A stretch of 64,000 bases of DNA, taken from the NCBI RefSeq assembly GCF_004854025.1, contig NZ_STGM01000003.1:186001-250000 (forward strand), in the 5' to 3' direction. A model generated the notes under the pieces. That model was given only the letters and a program-made list of their open reading frames with translations, did no database searches and was not told the DNA's origin. Position 1 is the stretch's first letter. Each line of letters starts with the position of its first letter. Made by a program: the position numbers and the translations under genes. The stretch is from Microbacterium hydrothermale. GTDB taxonomy: Bacteria > Actinomycetota > Actinomycetes > Actinomycetales > Microbacteriaceae. Below are positions 1-9,956 of this stretch, piece after piece.

Positions 1-71
1 TCGAAGGCGCGGATGACGGCGAGGCCTCGCGCGAAGGCCTGCACGGTCTCGGGGGCACCCTGCTCGTCCAC
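1..71 (-). CDS. IclR-family transcriptional regulator, N-terminal fragment (PcaR/PcaU-like)
   Basis: Only the first 23 codons lie in the window; the gene runs off the left edge. Reading from a GTG at 71, the peptide contains QAFARGLAVIRAF, which matches the start of the winged-helix domain of IclR-type regulators of protocatechuate catabolism, where a 'RGLxVIRAF' segment is typical. It starts 21 bases after the thiolase stop on the same strand, so it is probably the last or next gene of the pca operon. I infer that it regulates the operon through the palindrome at 2652-2666. The exact start is uncertain because the GAGG upstream is very close to the GTG. Family call is fairly good, subfamily is inferred from context. 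Confidence 0.6.
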   Translation of the reverse strand, partial: MDEQGAPETVQAFARGLAVIRAF

Positions 72-91
72 CGCCTCACCCTATCCGCGCG

Positions 92-1258
92 TCAGCGCTC
101 GAGGACGACGGCGAGGCCCTGACCGACCCCGATGCAGATCGCGGCGACCGCGACCCCTCCGCCCCGGCGCTTCAGCTCGTGCGCGGCCCGGGCGATGATG
201 CGGCCGCCCGAGGCGCCCAGCGGGTGGCCGATCGCGATGGCACCGCCGTTCTCGTTGAGGAGCGCGGGGTCGAGGGCCGTCCACAGCTTCGCGCACGCGA
301 GGGTCTGCGAGGCGAACGCCTCGTTCAGTTCGACGAAGCTCACCTCGTCCCAGGACCGGCCCGCGCGCGCGAGAGCCCGGTTCGCGGCCTCGACGGGGGC
401 GACGCCGAACACGTCGGGGTCGTTGCCGAACGCGGCCCGCCCGGCGATGCGGGCGAGGGGCTCGGCGTCCAGCGCCCCCTCGGCGCCCAGCAGCACGGCG
501 GAGGCGCCGTCGTTGATCGGCGAGGAGTTGCCCGCGGTGACCGTGCCGTCGGCGCGGAACGCCGGGCGCAGCCCCGCGAGCACCTCGGCGGTTGAGTCGT
601 CGCGGATCCCCTCGTCGCGCGCGAGGGCGTGCCCCTCGACCTGCACGATCTCGTCGGCGAAGCGCCCCTCGGCCCATGCCCTGGCGGCGAGGCGGTGACT
701 GCGCGCGGCGAAGGCGTCCTGCTCCTCGCGCGAGATGTCGTGGATCTCGGCGAGCTTCTCGGCGCTCTCGCCGTTCGAGATCGTCCAGTCCTTCCGCAGG
801 CGCGGGTTGGTCATGCGCCAGCCGATCGAGGTGTTCCACATCGTCTGGTTCGCCGCGGGGAAGGGCCGTGGGCTCTTCTCGACCACGAAGGGGGCGCGGG
901 TCATCGACTCGACGCCGCCCGCGAGGATCACCTCGGCGTCGCCCGCCTCGATCGCGCGCGAGCCCTGGATCACGGCATCCAGAGACGATCCGCAGAGGCG
1001 GTTGATGGTCGTTCCGGGCACGGACGACGGGAAGCCCGCGAGGAGTGCCCCGAAGCGCGCCACGTTGCGGTTGTCCTCGCCCGCCTGGTTCGCATCGCCG
1101 AAGATCACGTCCTCGATGCGGGCGGGGTCGATCCCGGTGCGCTCGACGACGGATGCCATCACGGTGGCCGCGAGGTCGTCGGGGCGCACGTCGGCGAACG
1201 CTTTGCCGTGCCGCGCGAAGGGCGTGCGGACGGCGTCGTAGACGAAGGAAGCGGGCAT
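92..1258 (-). CDS. pcaF: Beta-ketoadipyl-CoA thiolase / acetyl-CoA acyltransferase
   Basis: A 388-residue thiolase II. It carries the N-terminal nucleophilic cysteine in NRLCGSS (Cys89), the GHPLGASGG histidine loop and the C-terminal CIGVGQG motif holding the second catalytic cysteine. The length is slightly under the usual 390-400 residues. Together with the two CoA-transferase subunits immediately upstream it would finish the beta-ketoadipate pathway: 3-oxoadipyl-CoA plus CoA gives succinyl-CoA and acetyl-CoA in the cytoplasm. The start ATG at 1258 is 4 bases after the pcaJ stop, as expected for one mRNA. A generic acetyl-CoA acetyltransferase is the alternative; gene order favours the pca role. 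Confidence 0.88.
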   Translation of the reverse strand: MPASFVYDAVRTPFARHGKAFADVRPDDLAATVMASVVERTGIDPARIEDVIFGDANQAGEDNRNVARFGALLAGFPSSVPGTTINRLCGSSLDAVIQGSRAIEAGDAEVILAGGVESMTRAPFVVEKSPRPFPAANQTMWNTSIGWRMTNPRLRKDWTISNGESAEKLAEIHDISREEQDAFAARSHRLAARAWAEGRFADEIVQVEGHALARDEGIRDDSTAEVLAGLRPAFRADGTVTAGNSSPINDGASAVLLGAEGALDAEPLARIAGRAAFGNDPDVFGVAPVEAANRALARAGRSWDEVSFVELNEAFASQTLACAKLWTALDPALLNENGGAIAIGHPLGASGGRIIARAAHELKRRGGGVAVAAICIGVGQGLAVVLER

Positions 1259-1261
1259 GGG

Positions 1262-1900
1262 TCAGGACTCCAGTTCCAGGCCGAGGAGCTGCTCGATCTC
1301 GGCGTGCGTGTTGTCGCCGAACAGCTCCCGCACGCGGAAGCCGTCGGAGGTGACGTCGAAGACGCCGTGGTCGGTGTAGACGCGCGAGACGCACCCGACG
1401 CCCGTCAGCGGGTAGCTGCAGGATGCGACCAGCTTGGGCTCGCCGCCCTTGGTGAGCAGGTCGGTCATGACGTAGACGTCCTTCGCGCCGATCGCGAGGT
1501 CCATCGCCCCGCCGACCGCGGGGATCGCCCCGGGCTCGCCGGTCGACCAGTTCGCGAGGTCGCCGCCGGCCGACACCTGGAACGCCCCCAGCACGCAGAC
1601 GTCGAGGTGTCCGCCGCGCATCATCGCGAAGGAGTCTGCGTGGTGGAAGTACGCCGCCCCGGCGAGCGCGGTGACGGGCTGCTTCCCGGCGTTGATGAGG
1701 TCGGGGTCGATCCGGCCGCGCTCGGGGGCCGGACCCATGCCGAGCATGCCGTTCTCGGTGTGCAGCACGATCTCGAGCCCCTCGGGCAGGTAGTCGGCGA
1801 CGAGGGTGGGCGCGCCGATGCCGAGGTTGACCACGGCGCCCTCGGGGATGTCCGATGCCACGCGCGCGGCGAGCTCGGAGCGCGAGATGCGGGTGGTCAT
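1262..1900 (-). CDS. pcaJ: 3-oxoacid (3-oxoadipate) CoA-transferase subunit B
   Basis: A 212-residue beta subunit of a family I CoA transferase. NLGIGAPTLV near residue 27 and the ENGMLGMGP segment containing the catalytic glutamate are visible. With subunit A it moves CoA from succinyl-CoA to 3-oxoadipate (or acetoacetate in SCOT-type enzymes). The ATG at 1900 overlaps the end of the A-subunit gene by 4 bases (ATGA), so translation is probably coupled to give equal subunits. The thiolase and IclR neighbours favour the aromatic-catabolism enzyme over ketone-body use, but substrate cannot be read from the sequence alone. Confidence 0.88.
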   Translation of the reverse strand: MTTRISRSELAARVASDIPEGAVVNLGIGAPTLVADYLPEGLEIVLHTENGMLGMGPAPERGRIDPDLINAGKQPVTALAGAAYFHHADSFAMMRGGHLDVCVLGAFQVSAGGDLANWSTGEPGAIPAVGGAMDLAIGAKDVYVMTDLLTKGGEPKLVASCSYPLTGVGCVSRVYTDHGVFDVTSDGFRVRELFGDNTHAEIEQLLGLELES

Positions 1901-2643
1901 GCGGTGCCCTCCTCGGACTCCAGGGGTCGGCCCTCGATGTCGACTCCGCCGACGAAGGCGCCGTCGCGGAGCCAGCGGCGCTCACCGACGGCGACGACAC
2001 GGTCGACGTACAGACCCGGGGTGATGACGCCCTCGGGGTCGAGGGAACCCAGCGGCACGATCTCGTCGACCTGCACGACGGTGGTGGTCGCGGCGGCGGC
2101 CATGATGGGGCCGAAGTTGCGGGCCGTCTCGCGATAGACGAGGTTGCCCCAGCGGTCGGCGGCGCGGGCGCTGATGAGAGCCACGTCGGCGCGGATCGGG
2201 TACTCGAGCACGTAGTCGCGCCCGTCGATGCGGCGCGTCTCTTTGCCCTCGGCCAACTGCGTGCCGAAGCCGGTGGGGGTGAAGAAGGCGCCGATGCCCG
2301 CCCCGGCCGCGCGGATGCGCTCGGCGAGGTTGCCCTGGGGCACGAGCTCGAGCTCGACCTCGCCGGCGCGGTAGAGCCGATCGAACACCCAGGAGTCGCT
2401 CTGCCGGGGGAACGAGCAGATCATCTTGCGCACCTGACCGGCCGCGAGGAGGGCGGCGAGGCCGGTGTCCCCGTTTCCGGCGTTGTTGTTGACGACGGTG
2501 AGGCCCGATGCCCCGTGGGCGATGAGCGCGTCGATGAGCTCGACCGGTTGACCGGCTCGACCGAAGCCGCCGATCATCACGGTCGCGCCGTCTCGGATGC
2601 CGGAGACGGCGGCCGCGACGTCGGGGACGGTCTTGTCGATCAT
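1897..2643 (-). CDS. pcaI: 3-oxoacid (3-oxoadipate) CoA-transferase subunit A
   Basis: A 248-residue alpha subunit of a family I CoA transferase, recognised from the GGFGRAGQP glycine-rich loop near residue 25 and the VNNNAGNGDTG segment. It is the first gene of the minus-strand cluster pcaI-pcaJ-pcaF-IclR regulator. The start ATG at 2643 lies 8 bases from a 15-bp palindrome that resembles the operator of PcaU-type regulators, so expression is likely controlled by the IclR protein encoded at the far end of the cluster. Upstream genes of the pathway (lactonase, dioxygenase) are not in the window. Confidence 0.87.
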   Translation of the reverse strand: MIDKTVPDVAAAVSGIRDGATVMIGGFGRAGQPVELIDALIAHGASGLTVVNNNAGNGDTGLAALLAAGQVRKMICSFPRQSDSWVFDRLYRAGEVELELVPQGNLAERIRAAGAGIGAFFTPTGFGTQLAEGKETRRIDGRDYVLEYPIRADVALISARAADRWGNLVYRETARNFGPIMAAAATTTVVQVDEIVPLGSLDPEGVITPGLYVDRVVAVGERRWLRDGAFVGGVDIEGRPLESEEGTA

Positions 2644-2651
2644 GCGTCGAC

Positions 2652-2666
2652 GTTCGTTGAGCGAAC
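2652..2666 (-). promoter_or_regulatory. Palindromic operator candidate of the pca cluster
   Basis: GTTCGTTGAGCGAAC is an inverted repeat (GTTCG, 5-base spacer, CGAAC) just upstream of pcaI. It has the spacing and left half of the published PcaU/PobR consensus GTTCGATAATCGCAC of IclR-family regulators of aromatic catabolism. A minus-strand TACGCT (2675-2680), a possible -10, lies just beyond it, so the site would cover the transcription start region. Regulator assignment is inference. Confidence 0.5.
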
Positions 2667-2791
2667 AAGCATTCGCCTAGCGTACACCGCTACCGCTCGC
2701 GAGACCAGGCCGCCGCCGCGCCCCCGTGTCGCGGGCGCGCGGAATCACCGTCCGGGCAGGATCCCGGCCGGACGGCATCCGACCCGTCGGC

Positions 2792-3289
2792 TCAGGCGGC
2801 GAGCGCCAGGTACGGCTCCCACCGCGGGTCGCTCTTGTCGACCCCCCGGACGGTCCACGAGGAGCCGCGCGGAGGAGCGGGCACCAGCCGCAGCTCCCAG
2901 CGCATCTCCTGGGGTGTGCGGTCGCCCTTGACGTTGTTGCACGTCAGGCAGCACGCCACGAGGTTCTCCCACGTGTCCTTGCCCCCGCGGGAGCGCGGGA
3001 GGACGTGGTCGATCGTCGAGGCGGCCTTGCCGCAGTACGCGCACCGGTGGGCGTCGCGACGCAGGACCCCGCGACGCGTCACCGGCACCTGCCGAGCCCC
3101 GGGCACCCGCACGTAGCGCGTGAGGATGATCACCGCCGGGCGGTCGTAGGTTCCGGCCGCCGCCCAGACGGGGTCTTCCTCGATGCGTTCGACGACCGTG
3201 GCTTTGTCGTTCATGACGAGCACGAGGGCCCGCTTGAACGACACGACGGCGAGGGGCTCGTAGCCCGCGTTGAGAACCAGTGTGCGCAT
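2792..3289 (-). CDS. HNH endonuclease family protein
   Basis: A 165-residue protein with a clear HNH/McrA fold. The metal-binding cysteine pair CAYC (about residues 85-88) is followed by TIDHVLPRSRGG with the catalytic Asp-His, then an N-rich ENLVACCLTCNN segment with a second cysteine pair, and KGDRTP. The N-terminal MRTLVLNAGYEPLAVVSF is typical of the short HNH proteins found in nearly all Actinobacteria. The substrate is unknown; these are usually stand-alone nucleases and not obvious restriction enzymes. An AGGAAGCGGAA run before the ATG supplies the ribosome site. It lies downstream of the small ORF and terminator at 3371-3493, which could attenuate it. Confidence 0.85.
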   Translation of the reverse strand: MRTLVLNAGYEPLAVVSFKRALVLVMNDKATVVERIEEDPVWAAAGTYDRPAVIILTRYVRVPGARQVPVTRRGVLRRDAHRCAYCGKAASTIDHVLPRSRGGKDTWENLVACCLTCNNVKGDRTPQEMRWELRLVPAPPRGSSWTVRGVDKSDPRWEPYLALAA

Positions 3290-3370
3290 TTCCGCTTCCT
3301 CTCGAATGGCCGAGACGGCTTCTCGGATGTTCGACTCGCGACGACGGCAGAGACGCAGGGGTATGAAAAA

Positions 3371-3396
3371 AGGCGCTGTCTAGACAGACAGCGCCT
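3371..3396 (-). terminator. Rho-independent terminator with T-tract
   Basis: An 11-bp perfect stem (AGGCGCTGTCT / AGACAGCGCCT) with a 4-base loop. On the minus strand it is followed by six T residues, which is the strongest classical terminator in the window. The stop codon of the small ORF at 3380-3493 lies at the junction of the stem and the loop. Confidence 0.85.
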
Positions 3397-3493
3397 GGGT
3401 GATCGCGGCGAAACCGCGGCATACGAACACACGATGCCGAAGAACGAGCAGCCCGAGCGCATCCATGGTGCGGATGCGCGGACTGGTGTTCAT
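3380..3493 (-). CDS. 37-residue small protein or leader peptide
   Basis: A 37-codon ORF, MNTSPRIRTMDALG... ending TQALSV. It has one of the best ribosome sites of the region: GGAGGG eight bases before the ATG at 3493. The last codons form the 5' arm of the terminator hairpin, so translation to the stop would disrupt the hairpin. That arrangement is what attenuating leader peptides show, and the gene downstream is the HNH nuclease (start 3289). The peptide has no run of one amino acid that would suggest classic amino-acid attenuation; it is rich in Arg and hydrophobic residues. It may equally be a free-standing small protein. Function unknown. Confidence 0.6.
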   Translation of the reverse strand: MNTSPRIRTMDALGLLVLRHRVFVCRGFAAITQALSV

Positions 3494-3578
3494 CGGCGTT
3501 CCCTCCGGTTCTTCCGACGTCGCTGACAGGCTAACCCACCACGACACGCCCGGGGTCGGCTGCGCGGGGAAACGGAAA

Positions 3579-3615
3579 GCGGCGTGTCGGAGAACGATCG
3601 TCTCCGGCACGCCGC
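3579..3615 (-). terminator. Hairpin terminator after the M23 peptidase gene
   Basis: A 15-base stem with one G-T pair and a 7-base loop, directly downstream of the minus-strand peptidase stop at 3632. No long T-tract follows, as is common in high-G+C genomes. Confidence 0.7.
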
Positions 3616-3631
3616 CGTCACGAGGGGAAGG

Positions 3632-4543
3632 TCAGCCCGCGTTCTGCTGCAGCCACGCGTAGGGGTCGACCACCGAACCGTTGATGTGCACCTCGAAGTG
3701 CAGGTGGTTCGCGGTCGAGCTGCCCGTGGAACCGACGAGGCCGATCAGCTGTCCGGCGGCGACGGTGTCGCCCGCCTGCACCTGACGGCTGCCGTAGGTC
3801 ATGTGACCGTACGTCGTCGACACCTTCTGGCCGTTGATCACGTGCTCGATGACGATGCCGACGCCGTAGCCGCCGTAGCTCTCGGACGACACGCTCACGA
3901 CGCCCGCCGCGGCGGCGAAGATCGGCTGGCCACCGGGGGCGAGCAGGTCGACGCCCTGGTGGTATCCCGAGTCCCACAGGCCACGGCCGAGGATGTAGCT
4001 GGTCAGCGGCCAGCGCACCTCCCCCGAGCCCGGGGCGGTCATGTTCAGGTCGACGTTCGACACCGACGCGCCGGCGGCGGATGCCAGCTGTCGAGCGCGC
4101 TCGGCGGCGGCGGCCGCAGCAGCTTCCTGGTCCTTCTTCTTCTGGATCTCCTCCGCGGTGGTGGCGGAGTAGCTGCTGCGGTCGAGGCTCTCGGCCGTCG
4201 CGTCGGACGCGACGACCAGCGACTGGTTGTCGGGAGCCGACATCTGCTGCAGCGTGACCTTCTCAGTCGTGGGCACGGTGGCCGCGTACGCGGGGATCGC
4301 GACCGTCGCCACCAGGCCCGCGACCATCGAGAGGATCACGGCGCTGCGCAGCGGCTTGCCGACGCGGCGCGGCGAAGAGCCACTGCCGGTCGGGGCGGGG
4401 CGCGTCGTCGGCGCGGTCGCGGCGATGCGCGGGGTCACGGGGCGGCGGGTCGAGCGGGCGACGTCTGCGCGCGCGCTCTTTCGCGTGGGGCCCGTTGCGG
4501 GGTCCTCGGGTAGGTCCGCAGCGGGATCGTTGTGTTCAGCCAA
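3632..4543 (-). CDS. M23-family metallopeptidase (peptidoglycan DD-endopeptidase), membrane-anchored
   Basis: About 303 residues from a TTG at 4543. A basic, Ala/Pro-rich cytoplasmic head is followed by one membrane segment (LRSAVILSMVAGLVATVAI), a short linker with an Ala/Gln-rich coiled stretch (KKKDQEAAAAAAAERARQLA), and a C-terminal LytM domain. The zinc ligands appear in HQGVD and HLHFEV, so the enzyme should be active. It probably trims cell-wall cross-links outside the membrane. Start choice: GGAGG lies 4 bases before the TTG; a GTG at 4588 in frame would add 15 residues but would overlap the folded leader at 4556-4647. A 19-base GC hairpin at 3579-3615 ends the unit. Confidence 0.85.
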   Translation of the reverse strand: MAEHNDPAADLPEDPATGPTRKSARADVARSTRRPVTPRIAATAPTTRPAPTGSGSSPRRVGKPLRSAVILSMVAGLVATVAIPAYAATVPTTEKVTLQQMSAPDNQSLVVASDATAESLDRSSYSATTAEEIQKKKDQEAAAAAAAERARQLASAAGASVSNVDLNMTAPGSGEVRWPLTSYILGRGLWDSGYHQGVDLLAPGGQPIFAAAAGVVSVSSESYGGYGVGIVIEHVINGQKVSTTYGHMTYGSRQVQAGDTVAAGQLIGLVGSTGSSTANHLHFEVHINGSVVDPYAWLQQNAG

Positions 4544-4555
4544 AGTTCCTCCGGC

Positions 4556-6707
<2,152 letters not shown>

Positions 6708-6713
6708 CCGCGC

Positions 6714-6758
6714 TACGACGAAGGCCGCCCCGCATCTCGCGGGGCGGCCTTCGTCGTA
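6714..6758. terminator. Bidirectional terminator between serC and DUF3027 gene
   Basis: A 19-bp perfect inverted repeat with a 7-base loop, starting TACGACGAAGGCCGCCCCG. It sits between convergent genes and can serve both strands. Confidence 0.85.
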
Positions 6759-6782
6759 CGGGAGAAGGTCGGGCAGCAGAAG

Positions 6783-7430
6783 TCAGTAGCTGCGTTCGCC
6801 CTCGTCGCGATCGTCGTCGTCTTCGGACTCGTCGTCGTCGAACTCGTCGTCTTCCGACTCGTCGTCCCCGTCATCGGCGGCGTGATCCTCGGACTCGGAC
6901 TCCGCCTCGTCGGCGTCGTCGTGCGCGTGGTCCGCGTCGAGCTCGTCGATGTCGACGCCGTCGAGGTCGCCTGCGTGGAAGCGCGCCTTGGGCTCCTCGT
7001 CATCGTCATCGTCCGACTCGTCGTCGTCGGAGTCGTCGTCATCCGCGTCGTCGTCCGACTCGTCGTCGGCGTCCTCGGACGCCGCGGCGGCCTGGGCCGC
7101 CTGGTACTCGGCCAGCCGCGTTGCCCAGGGCACCCAGTCGGGCGCCAGCAGCGCCCCGTCGCCGGGGAGCAGTTCGACCTCGAGGACGGTCGGCTCGGAA
7201 TCCTCGACCACGGCCACGCTCACGGTCCAGAACCAGCCCGGGTATCCGGACAGGCGCGTGTGGAAGCGCAGCGAGACGACGCCGTCGTCTTCGAGCGTGT
7301 AGCCGGCGGCGGGGCCGACCGTGTCGGCCGGGGTGATCTCGTGCAGGGCCGAGAGCGCGAGGTCGTGCGCGCCGGTCAGACGCTCGTCGGCGACCGGCGC
7401 GAACTCGCCCTGCTCAGGCTTCGAAGTCAT
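6783..7430 (-). CDS. DUF3027 domain-containing protein with acidic tail
   Basis: A 215-residue protein. The first ~110 residues match the actinobacterial DUF3027 family (GYPGWFWTVSVAVV and PDWVPWATRL are characteristic). From about residue 115 the chain is made almost only of Asp, Glu, Ser and Ala, with runs of aspartates; the extreme acidity suggests a disordered tail that may mimic DNA or bind basic proteins. The gene overlaps the end of the upstream cold-shock gene by 17 bases on the same strand, so both are probably made from one mRNA. Function of the family is not known. Confidence 0.8.
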   Translation of the reverse strand: MTSKPEQGEFAPVADERLTGAHDLALSALHEITPADTVGPAAGYTLEDDGVVSLRFHTRLSGYPGWFWTVSVAVVEDSEPTVLEVELLPGDGALLAPDWVPWATRLAEYQAAQAAAASEDADDESDDDADDDDSDDDESDDDDDEEPKARFHAGDLDGVDIDELDADHAHDDADEAESESEDHAADDGDDESEDDEFDDDESEDDDDRDEGERSY

Positions 7431-7797
7431 CGGCGACCTTGCGCAGGACCGCGGCGATCTTCTGGGCGTGCGGGCCGTTGGGGTAGCGACCGCGACGCAG
7501 GTCTCCCCCGATGCCGTCGAGCAGCTTGACGAGGTCTTCGACGATGATCGCCATGTCGTCGGCGGGCTTGCGGGAGCGCTTCGAAAGGCTCACCGGGGCA
7601 TCGAGGACGCGCACCGACAGGGCCTGAAGGCCGCGCTTGCCGTCGGCGACGCCGAACTCGAGGCGCGTCCCGGCCTTGGGAGCGGGGGTCCCGGCGGGCA
7701 GAGCCGTGGCGTGCAGGAACACGTCCTGGCCGTCATCGGTGCTGATGAAGCCGAAGCCCTTCTCGTCGTCGTAGAACCTGACCTTGCCGGTGGGCAT
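7414..7797 (-). CDS. Cold-shock domain protein with C-terminal extension
   Basis: A 127-residue protein. The N-terminal ~67 residues are a CspA-type nucleic-acid-binding barrel with the RNP1 motif KGFGFIS and the RNP2-like DVFLHATAL. A ~60-residue helical extension follows (SKRSRKPADDMAIIVEDLVKLLDG...), which ordinary 67-residue cold-shock proteins lack and which is typical of a longer actinobacterial subgroup found next to DUF3027. It likely binds single-stranded RNA or DNA. The ATG at 7797 is preceded by GAGGTG. It is the first gene of the two-gene unit with DUF3027. Confidence 0.87.
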   Translation of the reverse strand: MPTGKVRFYDDEKGFGFISTDDGQDVFLHATALPAGTPAPKAGTRLEFGVADGKRGLQALSVRVLDAPVSLSKRSRKPADDMAIIVEDLVKLLDGIGGDLRRGRYPNGPHAQKIAAVLRKVADDFEA

Positions 7798-7890
7798 GGA
7801 CACCTCGCTGGATATGTGCGCGAACGCGCGGCGGAACGCGGGAACCGAGCGGATCCCGGTCTTCCAGCCTACGACACCGGCGCCAGGCAG

Positions 7891-7896
7891 TAGGCT
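7891..7896 (+). promoter_or_regulatory. -10 element of the membrane protein gene at 7904
   Basis: TAGGCT, 7 bases before the ATG, no ribosome site between; leaderless pattern. Confidence 0.55.
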
Positions 7897-7903
7897 GAGC
7901 GCG

Positions 7904-8188
7904 ATGAGCACCCGCACCACCGGCGGCAGCACGCCGGGCGACGACGTCCCCGTCCGACGCATCGACCGCATCCTGACGTTCATGTCGCTGGGTCTGGTCG
8001 CCCTGTCGATCGTGTGCTTCTTCATCGTGATCCTCGCGCAGCCGGCCGGGGTCAGCGACTTCACGCAGGGCGCCTGGCCCGTGATCGTCGTCATCCCGCT
8101 GTTCGCCCTTCCGATCGGCTTCGCCCTCATGATCGCCGTGCTCGTCATGAGCTTCGTCCGAAGGGCGCGGGCCAACAAGGCCCGCTGA
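7904..8188 (+). CDS. Small two-helix membrane protein, conserved hypothetical
   Basis: A 94-residue protein with a polar N-terminus and two hydrophobic segments (about residues 25-47 and 58-84), ending in a basic RRARANKAR tail. I do not recognise a catalytic motif. The basic end after the second helix suggests that both termini are cytoplasmic. It follows a TAGGCT -10 with a 7-base gap, so it is probably leaderless. The helicase-associated gene starts one base after its stop, which suggests that they are co-transcribed; a functional link to DNA repair is not shown by the sequence. Confidence 0.7.
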   Translation: MSTRTTGGSTPGDDVPVRRIDRILTFMSLGLVALSIVCFFIVILAQPAGVSDFTQGAWPVIVVIPLFALPIGFALMIAVLVMSFVRRARANKAR

Positions 8189-8189
8189 C

Positions 8190-9923
8190 GTGCCCGAGAC
8201 CTCCGCACAACGCGCACTGGCGGTCTCGTTGGGCGCGCGCGACGACGCCGATCTCGCGCACCTCTTCGCGCGACGTCACGTGTCGCCCTCGAGCCCGTGG
8301 CGCGACATGTTCGACGCGGCCGAGGCGCTGCTCGATCCCCTCTCGATCGCGCGAGAGCTCCCCTCCCTCTCGCGCGACGAAGCGCTCGTCCTCCTCGACG
8401 CCGTCGCGGGCACGCCCGCGAGCGGTGCGGCCCGCGACGCGCTCGTCGGCCACGCCCTGGTCGGAGACGACGGCGTGCCGTTCGCGAGCGTCTCGACCGC
8501 GGTCCGCGAGGCGCTTCCCGACGGCGTGCCGTCCGCGTCCCCGCCTCGGGGCGCGACCGGGGAGGCGCCCGCGGAGTCGGCCTCGGAAGCGGCGGAGGCC
8601 GCGTTCACGAACGCCGCCGGCGTCGCCGACATCCTCATGCTCACCCTCGAGTCCCCCCTGGGGCGGATCGGCTCGGGCTCCCTCGGCGCCACGGAGCGTC
8701 GCCGGCTCGTCGACGCGGGAGCGGTGACCACCGCCGCCGAAGCCGACCTCCTCGTCGGGCTCGCGGCCGACGTGGGTCTGCTCGGCGCGAACGATCGCGC
8801 GTGGCTGGTGTCGCCGTCCGGGCGCGAGTGGCTTCGCCTGCCGACGCTCGAGCGGTGGGCCCGAACGGCCCTCGCCCTGCGCGACGCCCTCCCGCGGGCC
8901 TACCGCTCCGCCGACGGGGGCTGGATCCCGGGCGAGCAGTGGGCGAGCGCGACCCCCTTCGACCCCGAGGGGCCCGAGCGCGCCGCGCTGTGGGTCCGTC
9001 GCTTCGTGCGGTGGGGACTGCTCGACGGCGCGGGACGCGTCGTCCCGTGGGCGGCCCCGCTCGCCGCCGGCGGCGACCTCGACACCTCCGCGCTGCGCGA
9101 CCTCCTCCCTCCCGAGGTCGACCGCGTCTACCTGCAGAACGACCTCACCGCGATCGCCCCCGGACCCCTCGCGCCGCATCTCGACGTGCGACTGCGCACG
9201 ATGGCGACGCGCGAGTCCCGCGCCCAGGCCTCCAGCTACCGCTTCAGCGCCGGCACCATCGGCGCGGCGATCACCGCGGGAGAGACGGCCGAATCGCTCC
9301 GCGCGTTCCTGACGGAGATCTCCCTCACGGGCCTCCCCCAGCCGCTCGCCTACGTGATCGAGCGCACGTCCGCCGAGCACGGGCGCGTGCGCGTCGGCGT
9401 CGACGCCGAGACGCAGCTGACCCGGGTGACGACCGACGACGAGACGCTGCGCCGATCGATGGAGGTCGACCAGTCGCTGCGGTCGGTGGCGCTCGCCCGA
9501 GACGACGACGATCTCGTCTCGCACGTGTCGGCCGACGTCGTGTTCTGGGCGCTCACCGACGCCCACTACCCCGCCGTCGCCGTCGACGCCGAGGGTCGAC
9601 CGCGCGCCCTCGAGCGCGCGAAGCTCTCCGGCGCGGAGCAGCCGGCCCCCGACCCCGTGGAGACCTACGGTCCGCTCCTCGAGCGCCTGCGCAGCGGAGC
9701 GGGAGATTCGGATGCCGCGTGGCTCGAGCGCGAGCTCGATCAGGCCGTCCGTGCGCGCGCCGTCGTCGACGTGACCGTGCGCTTGCCCGACGGGTCGGCG
9801 CGGGTGTTCCGCCTCGAGGCGACGGGGCTGGGCGGTGGCCGTCTGCGGGGTCGCGACCGGGCCGCCGACGTCGAACGAACGCTCCCGCTGTCGCACATCG
9901 ACGCGGTCGCCCCGGTCGACTGA
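8190..9923 (+). CDS. Helicase-associated domain protein (XPB/Ssl2-like N-terminal partner)
   Basis: A 577-residue protein starting at a GTG one base after the preceding stop. It belongs to the large actinobacterial 'helicase C-terminal/helicase-associated' family always found beside the XPB helicase. It has winged-helix-like parts (LVDAGAVTTAAEADLLVGLAADVGLL) and a conserved VDRVYLQNDLTAIAPGPL block near residue 310, then the SYRFS and RVFRLE segments. There is no Walker A, so it is not an ATPase itself; the likely role is DNA or protein binding together with the XPB helicase encoded 47 bases downstream. Direct function untested. Confidence 0.75.
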   Translation: MPETSAQRALAVSLGARDDADLAHLFARRHVSPSSPWRDMFDAAEALLDPLSIARELPSLSRDEALVLLDAVAGTPASGAARDALVGHALVGDDGVPFASVSTAVREALPDGVPSASPPRGATGEAPAESASEAAEAAFTNAAGVADILMLTLESPLGRIGSGSLGATERRRLVDAGAVTTAAEADLLVGLAADVGLLGANDRAWLVSPSGREWLRLPTLERWARTALALRDALPRAYRSADGGWIPGEQWASATPFDPEGPERAALWVRRFVRWGLLDGAGRVVPWAAPLAAGGDLDTSALRDLLPPEVDRVYLQNDLTAIAPGPLAPHLDVRLRTMATRESRAQASSYRFSAGTIGAAITAGETAESLRAFLTEISLTGLPQPLAYVIERTSAEHGRVRVGVDAETQLTRVTTDDETLRRSMEVDQSLRSVALARDDDDLVSHVSADVVFWALTDAHYPAVAVDAEGRPRALERAKLSGAEQPAPDPVETYGPLLERLRSGAGDSDAAWLERELDQAVRARAVVDVTVRLPDGSARVFRLEATGLGGGRLRGRDRAADVERTLPLSHIDAVAPVD

Positions 9924-9956
9924 GGCCGGGCGACGCCGGGCCCGTCGCGACCCCGG

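Noticed and set aside
81..2000. Several long antisense frames over the pca genes
   Set aside because: They are Arg-rich shadows of the thiolase and CoA-transferase genes.
6800..7090. Apparent simple repeat of GTCGTC/TCGTCG
   Set aside because: It is the Asp/Glu-rich coding tail of the DUF3027 gene on the minus strand and not a noncoding satellite.
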